Part shown: in pieces, positions 44,333 to 53,958 of the stretch | How the letters are laid out: each line of letters starts with the position of its first letter | Position numbering within the stretch: the stretch's first letter is position 1 | NCBI RefSeq assembly: GCF_014196805.1 | Contig: NZ_JACIEI010000014.1 | Location: 27,920-91,919, forward strand | Direction: 5' to 3' | Origin: Sulfitobacter undariae | GTDB lineage: Bacteria; Pseudomonadota; Alphaproteobacteria; Rhodobacterales; Rhodobacteraceae | DNA length: 64,000 nt | Notes under the pieces: model-generated | What the model saw: the letters and a program-made list of their open reading frames with translations, nothing else | The model's database searches: none | What the model was told of the DNA's origin: nothing | Position numbers and translations under genes: made by a program

Positions 44333-45091
44333 TTAGAAATTCAATGTAAACTGACGGCTCAGGCCGATCTGGACACGCCATTGATCTTCTGAACCATATT
44401 TTGTGATCGGGCTGTCGGCAGCATCGCCCAACAGTTTTTCATAGCTCACACCACCCGCAAGCGACCAGTTGTCATCAATGAAATAAGTACCTGTCACCTG
44501 AAGCGCTGCCCCAAGTGCACCGCCTGTTGCCTCATACTGGGCGAAATTGGCAGTGGCGTTCGACACGCCGAAATATGTGTTCGCGAATTCATCGTTACCG
44601 AAGTTCACGCGCGGACCGGCGGCAATCAACCACTGGTCATTCGGGCGCAAGATCAGGTCAGCACCTAAGGTACCAGTGACGCCATCGTGGCCTGTTACGC
44701 CTTTGCGTACTTCACCAAATGCCATCCAGTTTGTTTCTTGGTACTTCAAACCAAAGCCAAGTTCGACCGCGATATCGATATCTGCAAGGCCTGCCAACTC
44801 ACGGCTGGTTGCGGTTGTACGTTCATCAAGGACACGAAATGCGCCGTTAAACGACAAGCCGTTTTTAGGCACACCGCGTACACCGTTGCCGACGTCAAGC
44901 GCGCCCCACTTCAGCGATCCGAATGTGAAGGTTGGCGCAGCAACTGCAGCCATGGAATCAGAGCCCATATACTCTGGTGCGGAGCCGACAGCGGCGCCCA
45001 AAGCAAAGTTAAACGACCGTTCCTGCGCCACAACAGGCAATGCAGAACCGAGTGTCAAAGCGGACACAACAACAAAAGAAAGTACGCGCAC
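44333..45091 (-). CDS. MipA/OmpV-family outer-membrane protein
   Basis: 252 residues, signal peptide ending PVVAQERS. The mature part has alternating beta-strand patterns, GAAVGSAPEYMGSD near the start and a terminal aromatic-containing strand (LSRQFTLNF), as in outer-membrane barrels. MipA/OmpV members act as scaffold or porin-like proteins. It is first in a two-gene set with the nitroreductase, divergent from marR. Confidence 0.87.
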   Translation of the reverse strand: MRVLSFVVVSALTLGSALPVVAQERSFNFALGAAVGSAPEYMGSDSMAAVAAPTFTFGSLKWGALDVGNGVRGVPKNGLSFNGAFRVLDERTTATSRELAGLADIDIAVELGFGLKYQETNWMAFGEVRKGVTGHDGVTGTLGADLILRPNDQWLIAAGPRVNFGNDEFANTYFGVSNATANFAQYEATGGALGAALQVTGTYFIDDNWSLAGGVSYEKLLGDAADSPITKYGSEDQWRVQIGLSRQFTLNF

Positions 45092-45279
45092 TAGGATGCT
45101 CCAAATTACTCAAGTGCCTTCAACAAGGCACGACTAGACTGAAATTCTTATTAAGGAAGCGATTAACCAAAGTACACATTTCCCCAAAATATTTACGCTA
45201 AGCATCTGCAAGCGAGACACAAAAAGCACAACAATTTGCTCACACCCCCTCAAGCAAGGTTGACAGGCAACTCATAAAG

Positions 45280-45294
45280 TATGTTAACAACATA
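45280..45294. promoter_or_regulatory. Candidate MarR operator
   Basis: TATGTT and AACATA are exact arms around AAC. The dyad overlaps TTAACA (45284), which is 17 bases from TATTAA (45307), a plausible -35/-10 pair for the marR-MFS operon that starts at 45326. Confidence 0.45.
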
Positions 45295-45325
45295 ATAAGG
45301 CAAGCATATTAAATTAGGACCCGAC

Positions 45326-45793
45326 ATGCGTACTCCAATCGACCCTGACAGCATCGGTTTTCTGATCAACGATCTTGCCCGCCAAAGCCGCGCAATCTTT
45401 GAGCACGAAATCGAGGCCGCAAATCTAACCGTAACAGCAGCAGAGGCCCGCGTGTTGGCACATATGGCGCGCACTGGCGCGACGCGCCAACACCTCTTGG
45501 CAGACAGCCTCGGCATGACCCCGATGAGTGTGACCGGCTTTCTTGACAGGCTTGAGAAAAGCGAGCTTGTTGAACGCACACCTGACCCGAAAGACAGACG
45601 CGCCAAAATTGTGACCCTGACAGAACGTGCTTCAGATATTTTGATCCAAATTTCCCAAGCCGGCCGCAAAACCGAGCAAACCATCTCGGAAGGTCTTTGC
45701 CCTAAAGAGTGGGATGTTTTTTACCGCACAGCATTGCAGTTGCGTCGCAATATTGCAGACACGCTGGTCACTGACCAAAAAGACGAAGCATAA
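45326..45793 (+). CDS. MarR-family transcriptional regulator
   Basis: 155 residues with a winged helix (LADSLGMTPMSVTGFLDRLE) and the wing DPKDRRAKIVTLTERA. MarR repressors release DNA when they bind small phenolic or drug-like ligands. Co-transcribed with the downstream MFS pump (one-base overlap, TAATG), so it most likely represses the pump. Confidence 0.92.
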   Translation: MRTPIDPDSIGFLINDLARQSRAIFEHEIEAANLTVTAAEARVLAHMARTGATRQHLLADSLGMTPMSVTGFLDRLEKSELVERTPDPKDRRAKIVTLTERASDILIQISQAGRKTEQTISEGLCPKEWDVFYRTALQLRRNIADTLVTDQKDEA

Positions 45794-47007
45794 TGAACCC
45801 GTCACCATTAATGACAGAACGCAGAGTCAGCCTGATCGGCGCGCTGTTGGTGGCCATCGGGCCTGTTTCAATGGCGCTCTATACACCCGCCATGACGGAG
45901 CTGGTTCGCTATTTTGACACCACACCATCTGTGGTCAACCTGACACTTACGCTCTATTTTGGCGGCTTTGCCTGTGCGCAGTTGATTGCGGGGCCGCTCT
46001 CTGATGCATTGGGCCGCAGACCCATTACCATCATTTTTATGGCGCTCTATTGTTTAGGCAGCATTCTGGCAGTGCTTGCGCCCTCTATAGAAACACTCAT
46101 TATTGCAAGAGTCCTACAAGGCGTCGGCGCCTCTGCGGGGGTTGCAATTTCACGCGCTCTTGTCCGCGACCTGTTCACGGATGACAGATCATCGCGGATT
46201 ATGAACCTCATTGGCATTATTCTGGCTCTTGGCCCTGCCTTGGCCCCCACAATTGGGGGGGTGATGCTGCAATCATTCGGCTGGCGGTCAACTTTCGTAC
46301 TGATGGCGTTAATTGGCCTCATCGTCATTGTGGTGGCGATTTTTCTGATGAAAGAAACCGTTGTCGCAGACAAATCGCGCCTCAACTTCCACGCGTTGGG
46401 CCGCAATTATAAAATGTTGCTCACAAACAAACATTTCCTCACCGCATCCCTTGTAATCGGCGGAGCACTCGGCGCGATTTACGCGCAATCAACCTTTTTA
46501 CCGTTCATCCTCATGGGAGATGTCGGCCTGAGCCCCACACAGTTTGGCGCTTCAATGCTGGCGCAATCAGGCAGCTTTTTTGTCGCGTCATTGGCGTGCC
46601 GCAGCCTGATGGCCAGACACGGCGCGTACCGTTTGGTTGCACCGGGTTTGGTGCTGATCGCCATCGGCAGCGTCGGTATTTCCACATTACTAATATGGCC
46701 CCCCAGCTTCTTGCATGTGATGGTGCCTGTATCGATCTACTCCTGCGGGATCGCTTGCGTCATGCCTGCCATGTCAACGGCCGCACTGGCCCCGTTTGGC
46801 CGCGCAGCAGGGGCCGCGGCCTCTATGATGGGCTTTATTCAAATGGGATCAGGGTTACTGATGGGATCAATTGGCGCAGTCATGGGCAATGCAGTTGTCG
46901 CGATGGGCATCTTGATTCCCATCATGGGCGCAGTTGCATGCATTTCTTTCTTGATGTTTCGCAAGATCAGCTATCCTCCTATGCAAGAGGTCGTAAGCGG
47001 AGAATAA
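45793..47007 (+). CDS. Bcr/CflA-type MFS multidrug transporter
   Basis: 404 residues, 12 hydrophobic segments; the motif GPLSDALGRRPI between helices 2 and 3 is MFS motif A, and VLQGVGASAGVAISRALVRD is characteristic of the Bcr/CflA drug-efflux group. Start overlaps the marR stop. It exports an unknown toxic compound, presumably the ligand sensed by the MarR protein. Confidence 0.9.
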   Translation: MNPSPLMTERRVSLIGALLVAIGPVSMALYTPAMTELVRYFDTTPSVVNLTLTLYFGGFACAQLIAGPLSDALGRRPITIIFMALYCLGSILAVLAPSIETLIIARVLQGVGASAGVAISRALVRDLFTDDRSSRIMNLIGIILALGPALAPTIGGVMLQSFGWRSTFVLMALIGLIVIVVAIFLMKETVVADKSRLNFHALGRNYKMLLTNKHFLTASLVIGGALGAIYAQSTFLPFILMGDVGLSPTQFGASMLAQSGSFFVASLACRSLMARHGAYRLVAPGLVLIAIGSVGISTLLIWPPSFLHVMVPVSIYSCGIACVMPAMSTAALAPFGRAAGAAASMMGFIQMGSGLLMGSIGAVMGNAVVAMGILIPIMGAVACISFLMFRKISYPPMQEVVSGE

Positions 47008-47195
47008 GCAGCCGATGCGCATTGCTTCAGGCCATCATCGATCCATTTAATGTAACAATTTTATGATCTTATAGACATCACACCGTCCTTCTATAGCCAA
47101 GCTATTGACGTGCCTCAGCACCCCTGCGCAAAGTTAGGGATGTTATGATGTTTAAACGCCACCCGCTTGATTACGCACAGCAAGGATTGATGAAC

Positions 47196-48683
47196 ATGTC
47201 TGGTCACCTCAAGAATTCCACATTGCCGATACTGGCCCTCACTTTGGGTTTAGGCGCGTTCGCAGCCAACGCCGATACAATTCGCGTCGGCATGCAGCAA
47301 GAGCCTACATCACTTGATCCCACAACAGATGCGACGGCATCCATCGATAGCATGCTCACGATGAATGTGTTTGAATCGCTGACTGTGGTTGCCGAAAACG
47401 GCGAAGTAAAACCAAACCTCGCCACCAGTTGGGACGTGTCCGAAGACGGGCTGACATATACTTTCCAATTGGCAAGCGGCGTCAAATTCCATGACGGCAG
47501 CGACTTTGACGCAGAGGATGTCTTGTTCTCTTTCAACCGCGCCATGGCAGAAGATAGCGTGAACCCCTCCAAGGGCATATTCAAACCGATTGAGAAGATC
47601 ACAGCAATCGACCCGCAAACGGTTGAAATCAAGCTGACCAACAAAGACGCGTTTTTCCTGTTCAATATGGGACAGGGTGACAGCTCGATCGTGGCGGCGG
47701 AAACTGCAGACACCAACAACACCAACCCAATCGGCACTGGTCCTTTCAAGCTGGACAGCTGGACACGCGGCGACAAGCTGACGTTGGTTAAAAACACCGA
47801 CTACCGCGATGCGGATGCCGTGGCGCTGGACAAGGTCGAATTCCGCTTTATCTCGGACGCGGCGGCAGCAACGGCCGCGATGATGGCCGAGGAACTGGAC
47901 GCCTTTCCGGGTTTTCCCGCGCCTGAACTGCTGCCCCAGTTTGAGGCAGACCCGCGCTTTCGCGTCAACATCGGCTCAACCGAAGGCGAAGTTATTCTGG
48001 CAATGAACAACGCTAAACCGCCCTTTGATAACATCGAAGTACGCCGCGCGGTCTCCACGGCGATCAACCGCGAAGAAATCATCGAGGGCGCGATGTACGG
48101 ACAAGCCGTGCCAATCGGCAGTTTTTACCCCCCACATGGCACAGCCTATGTCGATCTGACGGGCGCCTACCCGCATGATACTGAAAAAGCCAAAGAGATG
48201 TTCACCGAGGCGGGGGTTGCAGGCACCACCATGACCCTACGTGTGCCGCCTTTCCCTTACGCCATGCGCTCGGCTGAAATCATTCAGGCCGAACTGTCAG
48301 CCGCGGGCATTGATGCCAAGGTCGAGAATGTCGAATGGGGTTTCTGGCTGGAAGAGGTCTATAAGAAAAAGAACTATGACATGACCATCATCGCCCATAC
48401 CTCACCCAACGACATGGGAAATTTCGCCCGTGGGCCTGACTATTTCTACGGCTATGATGATGAAAAATTCACTGCGTTGTGGGATGCAATCCGCACAGAG
48501 GCTGACCCCGCCAAACGTGACGATCTGTTGAAAGAGGGCCAGCAGTACCTCTCGGATCAAGCCGTGCACGGCTTCTTGTTCCAAATGCCTTTGCTGGGCG
48601 TTTTCCGCACCGGTGTAGAAGGCTACTGGGCCTCTTCGCCGGTTCTTTACATGCCCCTCAAAGGTGTAAGCAACGCTGGCTGA
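47196..48683 (+). CDS. ABC transporter substrate-binding protein, peptide/nickel/opine family
   Basis: About 495 residues with a signal peptide (LPILALTLGLGAFAANA). The mature protein starts DTIRVGMQQEPTSLDPTTDA and is a family 5 extracellular solute-binding protein (DppA/OppA-like). I chose the ATG at 47196, nine bases after AAGGA; starts at 47148 or 47190 would only lengthen the signal sequence. It initiates an operon with two permeases, two ATPases and a phosphoesterase. Substrate could be peptides or another large polar compound. Confidence 0.9.
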   Translation: MSGHLKNSTLPILALTLGLGAFAANADTIRVGMQQEPTSLDPTTDATASIDSMLTMNVFESLTVVAENGEVKPNLATSWDVSEDGLTYTFQLASGVKFHDGSDFDAEDVLFSFNRAMAEDSVNPSKGIFKPIEKITAIDPQTVEIKLTNKDAFFLFNMGQGDSSIVAAETADTNNTNPIGTGPFKLDSWTRGDKLTLVKNTDYRDADAVALDKVEFRFISDAAAATAAMMAEELDAFPGFPAPELLPQFEADPRFRVNIGSTEGEVILAMNNAKPPFDNIEVRRAVSTAINREEIIEGAMYGQAVPIGSFYPPHGTAYVDLTGAYPHDTEKAKEMFTEAGVAGTTMTLRVPPFPYAMRSAEIIQAELSAAGIDAKVENVEWGFWLEEVYKKKNYDMTIIAHTSPNDMGNFARGPDYFYGYDDEKFTALWDAIRTEADPAKRDDLLKEGQQYLSDQAVHGFLFQMPLLGVFRTGVEGYWASSPVLYMPLKGVSNAG

Positions 48684-48690
48684 TGGATTT

Positions 48691-48719
48691 GGCTGCGGCG
48701 GCTTACTTCCGCCGCAGCC
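48691..48719 (+). terminator. Strong hairpin between the binding-protein and permease genes
   Basis: GGCTGCGGCGG and CCGCCGCAGCC are perfect 11-bp arms around a 7-base loop, seven bases after the stop codon. The T-rich tract is weak and delayed (TGACAACCTTTT), so it is more likely a stabiliser or partial terminator than a full stop. Confidence 0.65.
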
Positions 48720-48731
48720 TGACAACCTTTT

Positions 48732-49676
48732 ATGGGCTATTTTCTAATCCGCCGTACCGTAGGATTCGTTCTGACGCTGCTTGCAGTGTCTGTTGTTGTC
48801 TTTGCCGTGATGAATGTGCTGCCGGGTGATCCCGCGCTGACCATTCTGGGCTTGGACGCGACCGAAGACGCGCTGGACGCCCTGCGCGAGCAGTTGGGCC
48901 TGAACCAACCATTGCTGACACGGTATTTTTTATGGATCTGGAACGCCGTTCAAGGTGATTTTGGCATCAGCCATTCCTTTCGCGTGCCCGTCTCCACATT
49001 GATCGGTGAGCGTCTGCCGATGACAATATCGCTGGCAGTTGCCGGAATGTTTTTTACCCTGATCATCGCCCTGACCTTGGGCATTGGTGCTGCGGCGCGT
49101 CACCGTAAATTCGGCGATTGGGGCGTCATGCTGATTAGCCAGTTGGGCATCGCCATTCCCGCTTTCTGGCTCTCCATCCTATTGGTCATGCTCTTCGCTG
49201 TAAAATTGCGCTGGTTGCCACCCGGCGGCTTTGCGGGCTGGTCTGATCCCGTGGCCGCGATGCGCTCTCTCATCTTGCCGACAATTTCACTGGCATTGGT
49301 GCAATCCGCGGTCTTGGCCCGCGTCACGCGGTCTTCGGCACTAGAGGTGATGCGGCAGGATTTTGTACGCACTGCCCGCGCCTCGGGGCTATCGCGCCGT
49401 CGCGTGCTGTGGCGGCATGTTTTGCCCAATGCTTTGGTACCGATTGTCACCATCGTTGGCATGCAATTTGCCGCACTGGTGACAGGCACCATAGTGATCG
49501 AAAATGTCTTTTACCTACCCGGCCTTGGCCGCCTGATTTTCCAATCCATCGCCAACCGCGATCTGCCGACTGTGCAAGCATTGGTCATGCTTTTTGCTGC
49601 CATTGTTGTGACTGCAAATTTTATCGTTGATCTGCTTTATGTGGTCATTGACCCCCGCCTAAAGGCCCGCGCATGA
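48732..49676 (+). CDS. ABC transporter permease, DppB/OppB type
   Basis: 314 residues with the N-terminal MGYFLIRRTVGFVLTLLAVS segment and the coupling motif ARASGLSRRRVLWRHVLPNA typical of DppB-like proteins. Forms the channel with the next permease, whose gene overlaps by four bases. Confidence 0.92.
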   Translation: MGYFLIRRTVGFVLTLLAVSVVVFAVMNVLPGDPALTILGLDATEDALDALREQLGLNQPLLTRYFLWIWNAVQGDFGISHSFRVPVSTLIGERLPMTISLAVAGMFFTLIIALTLGIGAAARHRKFGDWGVMLISQLGIAIPAFWLSILLVMLFAVKLRWLPPGGFAGWSDPVAAMRSLILPTISLALVQSAVLARVTRSSALEVMRQDFVRTARASGLSRRRVLWRHVLPNALVPIVTIVGMQFAALVTGTIVIENVFYLPGLGRLIFQSIANRDLPTVQALVMLFAAIVVTANFIVDLLYVVIDPRLKARA

Positions 49677-50494
49677 ACCGCCGCCTACCCACAAACCTTG
49701 TGATTGGCGCAGTTCTTGTGGCGCTGGTTGTTGGTGTTGCAGCGCTATCTTTGGTCTGGACACCGCATGATCCGACTTTGATGAACATTCGCGGTAAATT
49801 TGCGGACCCATCCGAGGCACATTGGCTTGGCACTGATCAGTTGGGCCGCGATGTGGTGTCGCAATTAATGGCGGCGGCGCGAAATTCGATGACCGTCGCC
49901 TTGGTGGCTGTGTTGTTAGGCGGGTCGATTGGTGTGGCGTTGGGGCTGTTCGCCTCTGCGGTTGGCGGCTGGGTAGAAGACGGCGTAATGCGGTTGGCGG
50001 ATTTGGGTTTTGCCTTCCCTGCCCTGCTGTTTGCCATCATGCTTGCGGCCGTGTTTGGCCCGTCTCTTAGCAACGCCGTGCTGGCCATCGCCTTTATCAA
50101 TATTCCGATTTTTGCCCGCGTAACACGCGGATCGGCCAATCAAATATGGACGCTAGATTACGTTTCGGCCTCGCGCGCTGCAGGGATGAACAAATTTGTC
50201 ATCAGCCGCGATCACATTTTGCCCAATATCGCCGCTGCGATCATCGTACAGGCCACAATCGAATTTGCCGTGGCGATCCTTGCAGAGGCAGCCCTGTCTT
50301 ATCTTGGTCTGGGCGCGCAGCCGCCTGCCTCCAGCTGGGGGCGGATGCTGTCCGAGGCGCAAACGCTGATGTATCTTGCCCCGCAACTGGCGATTTATCC
50401 CGGCCTGTGTATCATTACCGCAGTCCTCGGCTTTGGCCTGCTGGGCGACGGATTGCGCGATATCTCTGACCCTCGTCTATCGAGGCAACGCTGA
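49673..50494 (+). CDS. ABC transporter permease, DppC/OppC type
   Basis: 273 residues; GTDQLGRDVVSQLMAAARNS is the DppC signature and SASRAAGMNKFVISRDHILP the ATPase-contact loop. Co-translated with the first ATPase gene (TGATG overlap). Confidence 0.92.
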   Translation: MNRRLPTNLVIGAVLVALVVGVAALSLVWTPHDPTLMNIRGKFADPSEAHWLGTDQLGRDVVSQLMAAARNSMTVALVAVLLGGSIGVALGLFASAVGGWVEDGVMRLADLGFAFPALLFAIMLAAVFGPSLSNAVLAIAFINIPIFARVTRGSANQIWTLDYVSASRAAGMNKFVISRDHILPNIAAAIIVQATIEFAVAILAEAALSYLGLGAQPPASSWGRMLSEAQTLMYLAPQLAIYPGLCIITAVLGFGLLGDGLRDISDPRLSRQR

Positions 50495-51465
50495 TGCTGG
50501 AACTCACTGATTACTCGGTAAACTTCAGTGCTGGGGCGGCCCTGCGCCAAGCCAACCTCACCATCAAACCCGGTGACCGTCTGGGCATCGTTGGAGAGAG
50601 TGGCTCGGGTAAAACCATGCTGGCGCTCAGCCTGATGGGAATGGCGCCTGACGGCGCAACCTTGTCTGGTGCGCTTTGCGTAGATGGCATCGACATGACC
50701 CAACGCAATGAGATCGAATGGCAAAATATCCGCGCCCGCCGCGTTGCGATGATTTTTCAAGAGCCCATGGCCGCACTCAACCCGCTGCGGCGGGTCGGCG
50801 ACACGGTTATGGAACCCATGCGCGTTCACGAAGGCCTGAGCCATGATCAAGCACAGGCGCGCGCGCTGTCGCTGTTTGAAGAAGTCGGTATTCCCGATCC
50901 TGCCGCCCGCCTGCGACAATTCCCGCATGAGCTAAGCGGTGGCCAACGCCAGCGCGTTTTGATTGCCCTTGCATTGGCCTGCAACCCTGCCCTTTTGATT
51001 GCGGATGAACCCACCACAGCTTTGGATGCAAACGTGGCGGTGCTGATCACCGATCTGTTGGTGCGCTTGTCGCAAGAGCGCCAAATGGCCTTGGTATTCA
51101 TCACCCATGACATCGCCGCGGTTGCCCGTGCCACGCAGGATATTGTGGTGATGTATGGAGGCGATATGGTTGAGTATGGTCCAACTGCAGAAGTTTTAAA
51201 AACACCGCATCACCCTTATACTAAAGGCTTGCTGGACGCATTGCCCGACCCGTCCCGTACAACTCACGATGCAAACGGCAAACGGCGGCGTTTGCCCACC
51301 ATCCCCGGCACCGTTCCGCAGTTACAAGACCTGCCGCAGGGTTGTCGTTTTGCTGGACGCTGTCCTGTGGAAGTACCGCAATGTGCGGCGCAAAAGCCCG
51401 CGACCCAATCCTTTGCGGTGAACAGATCATCAGCTTGCCACTTGAATGAGGGCGCAAAAAGATGA
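50494..51465 (+). CDS. ABC transporter ATP-binding protein, DppD/OppD type
   Basis: 323 residues; Walker A GESGSGKTM, signature LSGGQRQRVLIALA, Walker B LLIADEPTTALD, plus the C-terminal oligopeptide extension with CRFAGRCPVEVPQC, whose Cys bind an iron-sulfur cluster in related proteins. Pairs with the next ATPase; four-base overlap. Confidence 0.93.
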   Translation: MLELTDYSVNFSAGAALRQANLTIKPGDRLGIVGESGSGKTMLALSLMGMAPDGATLSGALCVDGIDMTQRNEIEWQNIRARRVAMIFQEPMAALNPLRRVGDTVMEPMRVHEGLSHDQAQARALSLFEEVGIPDPAARLRQFPHELSGGQRQRVLIALALACNPALLIADEPTTALDANVAVLITDLLVRLSQERQMALVFITHDIAAVARATQDIVVMYGGDMVEYGPTAEVLKTPHHPYTKGLLDALPDPSRTTHDANGKRRRLPTIPGTVPQLQDLPQGCRFAGRCPVEVPQCAAQKPATQSFAVNRSSACHLNEGAKR

Positions 51466-52247
51466 GCGTTCCTTTACTCACGGCAACCGGCCTAACCCGC
51501 CACTATGCCCTGCCGCGCACCTCACTGCTGCGCCCTGCCCCGCTGTTAACTGCAGTGGATAACACCAGCTTTACCATAAACGCAGGCGAGACATTGGGCG
51601 TCGTTGGCGAAAGCGGATCAGGTAAATCTACGCTGGCCCGTATGGTCATGGCGTTTGAAACCCCAGACGCCGGTGAAGTTCTGTTTCAAGGCCAGAACAT
51701 CCATGCCCTGCCCGCACCCGAATTGCGTAAATTGCGCCAACAATTTCAAATGGTGTTCCAAGATCCCTACGGTTCTCTCAACCCCCGCCGCCCTGTGGGC
51801 TGGTCCATCGCGGAACCGCTACGCGCCATCGGTGAGGATGAAAATACAAACCGCCGTGTGAAAGAGGCGCTGGAGCAAGTCGGCCTGCACGCAGATGCAG
51901 CCGATAAATACCCGCATGAATTTTCTGGCGGCCAACGTCAACGTATCGCCATAGCCCGTGCCATTGTCACCCGCCCTGCCCTATTAGTCGCAGATGAGGC
52001 TGTTTCGGCACTAGATGTGTCTGTGCAGGCGCAAATCCTTAACCTTCTGATGGATTTGCAAGACGATCTGGGGCTGGGAATCCTCTTTATCAGCCATGAT
52101 CTGGCCGTTGTCGGCGCGATCTGCGATACATTGCTGGTGATGCAACATGGTAAACCACTTGAGGCAGGTCGTACCGCCGACATCCTGCGCAACCCTGCCC
52201 ATGCCTATACACAATCCCTTCTCACAGCCGCTGGAGTTCATACATGA
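51462..52247 (+). CDS. ABC transporter ATP-binding protein, DppF/OppF type
   Basis: 261 residues; Walker A GESGSGKST, signature FSGGQRQRIAIARA, Walker B LLVADEAVSALDVS (DEA in place of the more common DEP). It lacks the Cys-rich tail of the first ATPase. Its stop overlaps the start of the phosphoesterase gene by four bases. Confidence 0.93.
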   Translation: MSVPLLTATGLTRHYALPRTSLLRPAPLLTAVDNTSFTINAGETLGVVGESGSGKSTLARMVMAFETPDAGEVLFQGQNIHALPAPELRKLRQQFQMVFQDPYGSLNPRRPVGWSIAEPLRAIGEDENTNRRVKEALEQVGLHADAADKYPHEFSGGQRQRIAIARAIVTRPALLVADEAVSALDVSVQAQILNLLMDLQDDLGLGILFISHDLAVVGAICDTLLVMQHGKPLEAGRTADILRNPAHAYTQSLLTAAGVHT

Positions 52248-53050
52248 CCCGCTTCATCCACCTCACCGATCTGCACGTCTCTCACCCTGATGCTGGCGAT
52301 CCAAGCGATAAAACCAACGCGATTGAAACGTTGCATCGCGTCGTTGGTATCATCAACGCAATGGAGCCCCAGCCCGATTTCGTAGTGGCCAGTGGCGATC
52401 TTACCAATTTGGGAGATGCGCAAAGCTATGATTTAGTACAAGAAATTCTCGCGCCTTTGGAGGCACCACTGGTTCTGGCACTTGGCAATCATGACAAACG
52501 CCCCGAGTTTCATACCGCGCTTGGAAAGCCGGCATCACAAACGCCCTATTGCCATGACACCACATTTGGCGGGTTGCATGTGATCACGCTGGATACTTTG
52601 GTGGCGGAGCGTGTCGCAGGTGCGATCTGTGATGTGCAATTCGACTTTCTGGAAAAAGCACTTGAGCGCCACGCCGATCTACCCAAACTGATCGTGATGC
52701 ATCACCCCCCGCTCCTGAACACTGATGACCTGCCATGGGGCAGTCTCGATATGGACAGCACAAACAAACTGAAAGAAACGCTGCAAGAGCATAATGTTGC
52801 GGGCATCCTATGCGGCCATATTCACATCAACCGCGTGAGCCAGTGGCACGGCATTCCCGTTGTCGTTTCTAATGGGCTGGATTCCACAATAGATTTGCTG
52901 GACACGCAAAATTTACGACAAGTCGAAGGCACGGGCTTTGCTATCTGCGATTGGCGCCCCTCTGGCCTATCGGTCAGCTTTGTCCCGCTCTCCCCTGCCC
53001 CACGTGAGATTGCAGTGATAGATCGGGCGACGCTCTTGTCCTTCACCTAA
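52244..53050 (+). CDS. Calcineurin-type metallophosphoesterase (class III cyclic nucleotide / glycerophosphodiester phosphodiesterase-like)
   Basis: 268 residues with all five metal-site blocks: LTDLHVS (Asp9, His11), GDLTN (Asp52), GNHDK (Asn82, His83), VMHHPP (His153/His154) and CGHIHI (His192, His194). There is no signal peptide, so it works in the cytoplasm. Relatives cleave cAMP (CpdA) or glycerophosphodiesters (GpdQ). It is translationally coupled to the ABC importer, so the importer probably carries its substrate, a phosphodiester or a compound released from one. This link is inference. Confidence 0.87.
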   Translation: MTRFIHLTDLHVSHPDAGDPSDKTNAIETLHRVVGIINAMEPQPDFVVASGDLTNLGDAQSYDLVQEILAPLEAPLVLALGNHDKRPEFHTALGKPASQTPYCHDTTFGGLHVITLDTLVAERVAGAICDVQFDFLEKALERHADLPKLIVMHHPPLLNTDDLPWGSLDMDSTNKLKETLQEHNVAGILCGHIHINRVSQWHGIPVVVSNGLDSTIDLLDTQNLRQVEGTGFAICDWRPSGLSVSFVPLSPAPREIAVIDRATLLSFT

Positions 53051-53063
53051 ATCCGCAACATCT

Positions 53064-53094
53064 CCAGTTAACGCAGTTAAATCGCGTTAACTGG
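53064..53094. terminator. Bidirectional terminator between the phosphoesterase and MBL genes
   Basis: CCAGTTAACGC and GCGTTAACTGG are perfect 11-bp arms around 9 bases; the hairpin begins 13 bases after the phosphoesterase stop and includes the stop codon of the convergent MBL gene. AATTTT follows on the plus strand. Confidence 0.6.
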
Positions 53095-53958
53095 AATTTT
53101 CAAAACGGGATTTCCATTTTGGTCTGTGGGCACAGTGCCAGCCCGCATGTTCACTTGTAACGAGGGAATGATCAGCTTTGGCATCGCCAACTGTGCATCC
53201 CGCTCGGTACGGAATTTAATAAATTCATCTCGGGTTTTGCCACCGCCAACATGAATATTATCTGCCTTTTGGGCTGCTACAGTGGTTTCCCACTGGATTG
53301 CCCGACCGTTAGGGCCGTAATCATGGCACATGAACAGCCGCATTTCATCGGGCAAGGCCAACACCTTCATTATGCTGTCATAGAGTTCGCCGGCATCCCC
53401 CCCCGGAAAATCCGCACGCGCGGAGCCGCCATCGGGCATAAACAAAGTATCTCCAGCGAAACTGGCGTTACCAATGACGTGAACCATACACGCAGGTGTA
53501 TGTCCGGGCGTATACATTGCAAATGCCTGCATGTCGCCGATCATATAGGTCTCGCCGTCTTTGAAGAGCGCATCAAACTGCGATCCGTCACGTTGGAACT
53601 CTGTGCCTTCGTTGAAAATTTTGCCGAAAGTTTCCTGAATGGCGATGATCTTTTCTCCAACGCCAATTTTCCCGCCAATTTTAGATTGGATGTAGGGCGC
53701 CGCACTCAAGTGGTCGGCATGAACATGAGTCTCGATGATCCAATCCAGCGTCAGACTACGCGCCTTGATCTCGTCTATCAAACGATCCGCCGCAGCATAT
53801 GTGATCCGGCCAGCGGCGTAATCGATATCCATAACACTATCAATGATCGCACAATGGTCACTTGCCGGATCTTTGACAATATATGTTATGGTGTTCGTGG
53901 CCTCATCAAAATGGGCTGAAACATCAGGTCGCAGCGTCATGTCTATTGGATAGGTCAT
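53077..53958 (-). CDS. Metallo-beta-lactamase-fold hydrolase, persulfide dioxygenase-like
   Basis: 293 residues; the THVHADH motif (His78, His80, Asp82, His83), then His153 in YTPGHTPACM and an Asp in AGDTLFMPDGGSAR. The AGDTLF...GGSARADFPGG pattern is typical of ETHE1/Blh-type persulfide dioxygenases that oxidise glutathione persulfide to sulfite, not of glyoxalase II. No sulfide-quinone reductase, rhodanese or BigR-like regulator is near, so the pathway is inferred from the family alone. Confidence 0.87.
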   Translation of the reverse strand: MTYPIDMTLRPDVSAHFDEATNTITYIVKDPASDHCAIIDSVMDIDYAAGRITYAAADRLIDEIKARSLTLDWIIETHVHADHLSAAPYIQSKIGGKIGVGEKIIAIQETFGKIFNEGTEFQRDGSQFDALFKDGETYMIGDMQAFAMYTPGHTPACMVHVIGNASFAGDTLFMPDGGSARADFPGGDAGELYDSIMKVLALPDEMRLFMCHDYGPNGRAIQWETTVAAQKADNIHVGGGKTRDEFIKFRTERDAQLAMPKLIIPSLQVNMRAGTVPTDQNGNPVLKIPVNAI

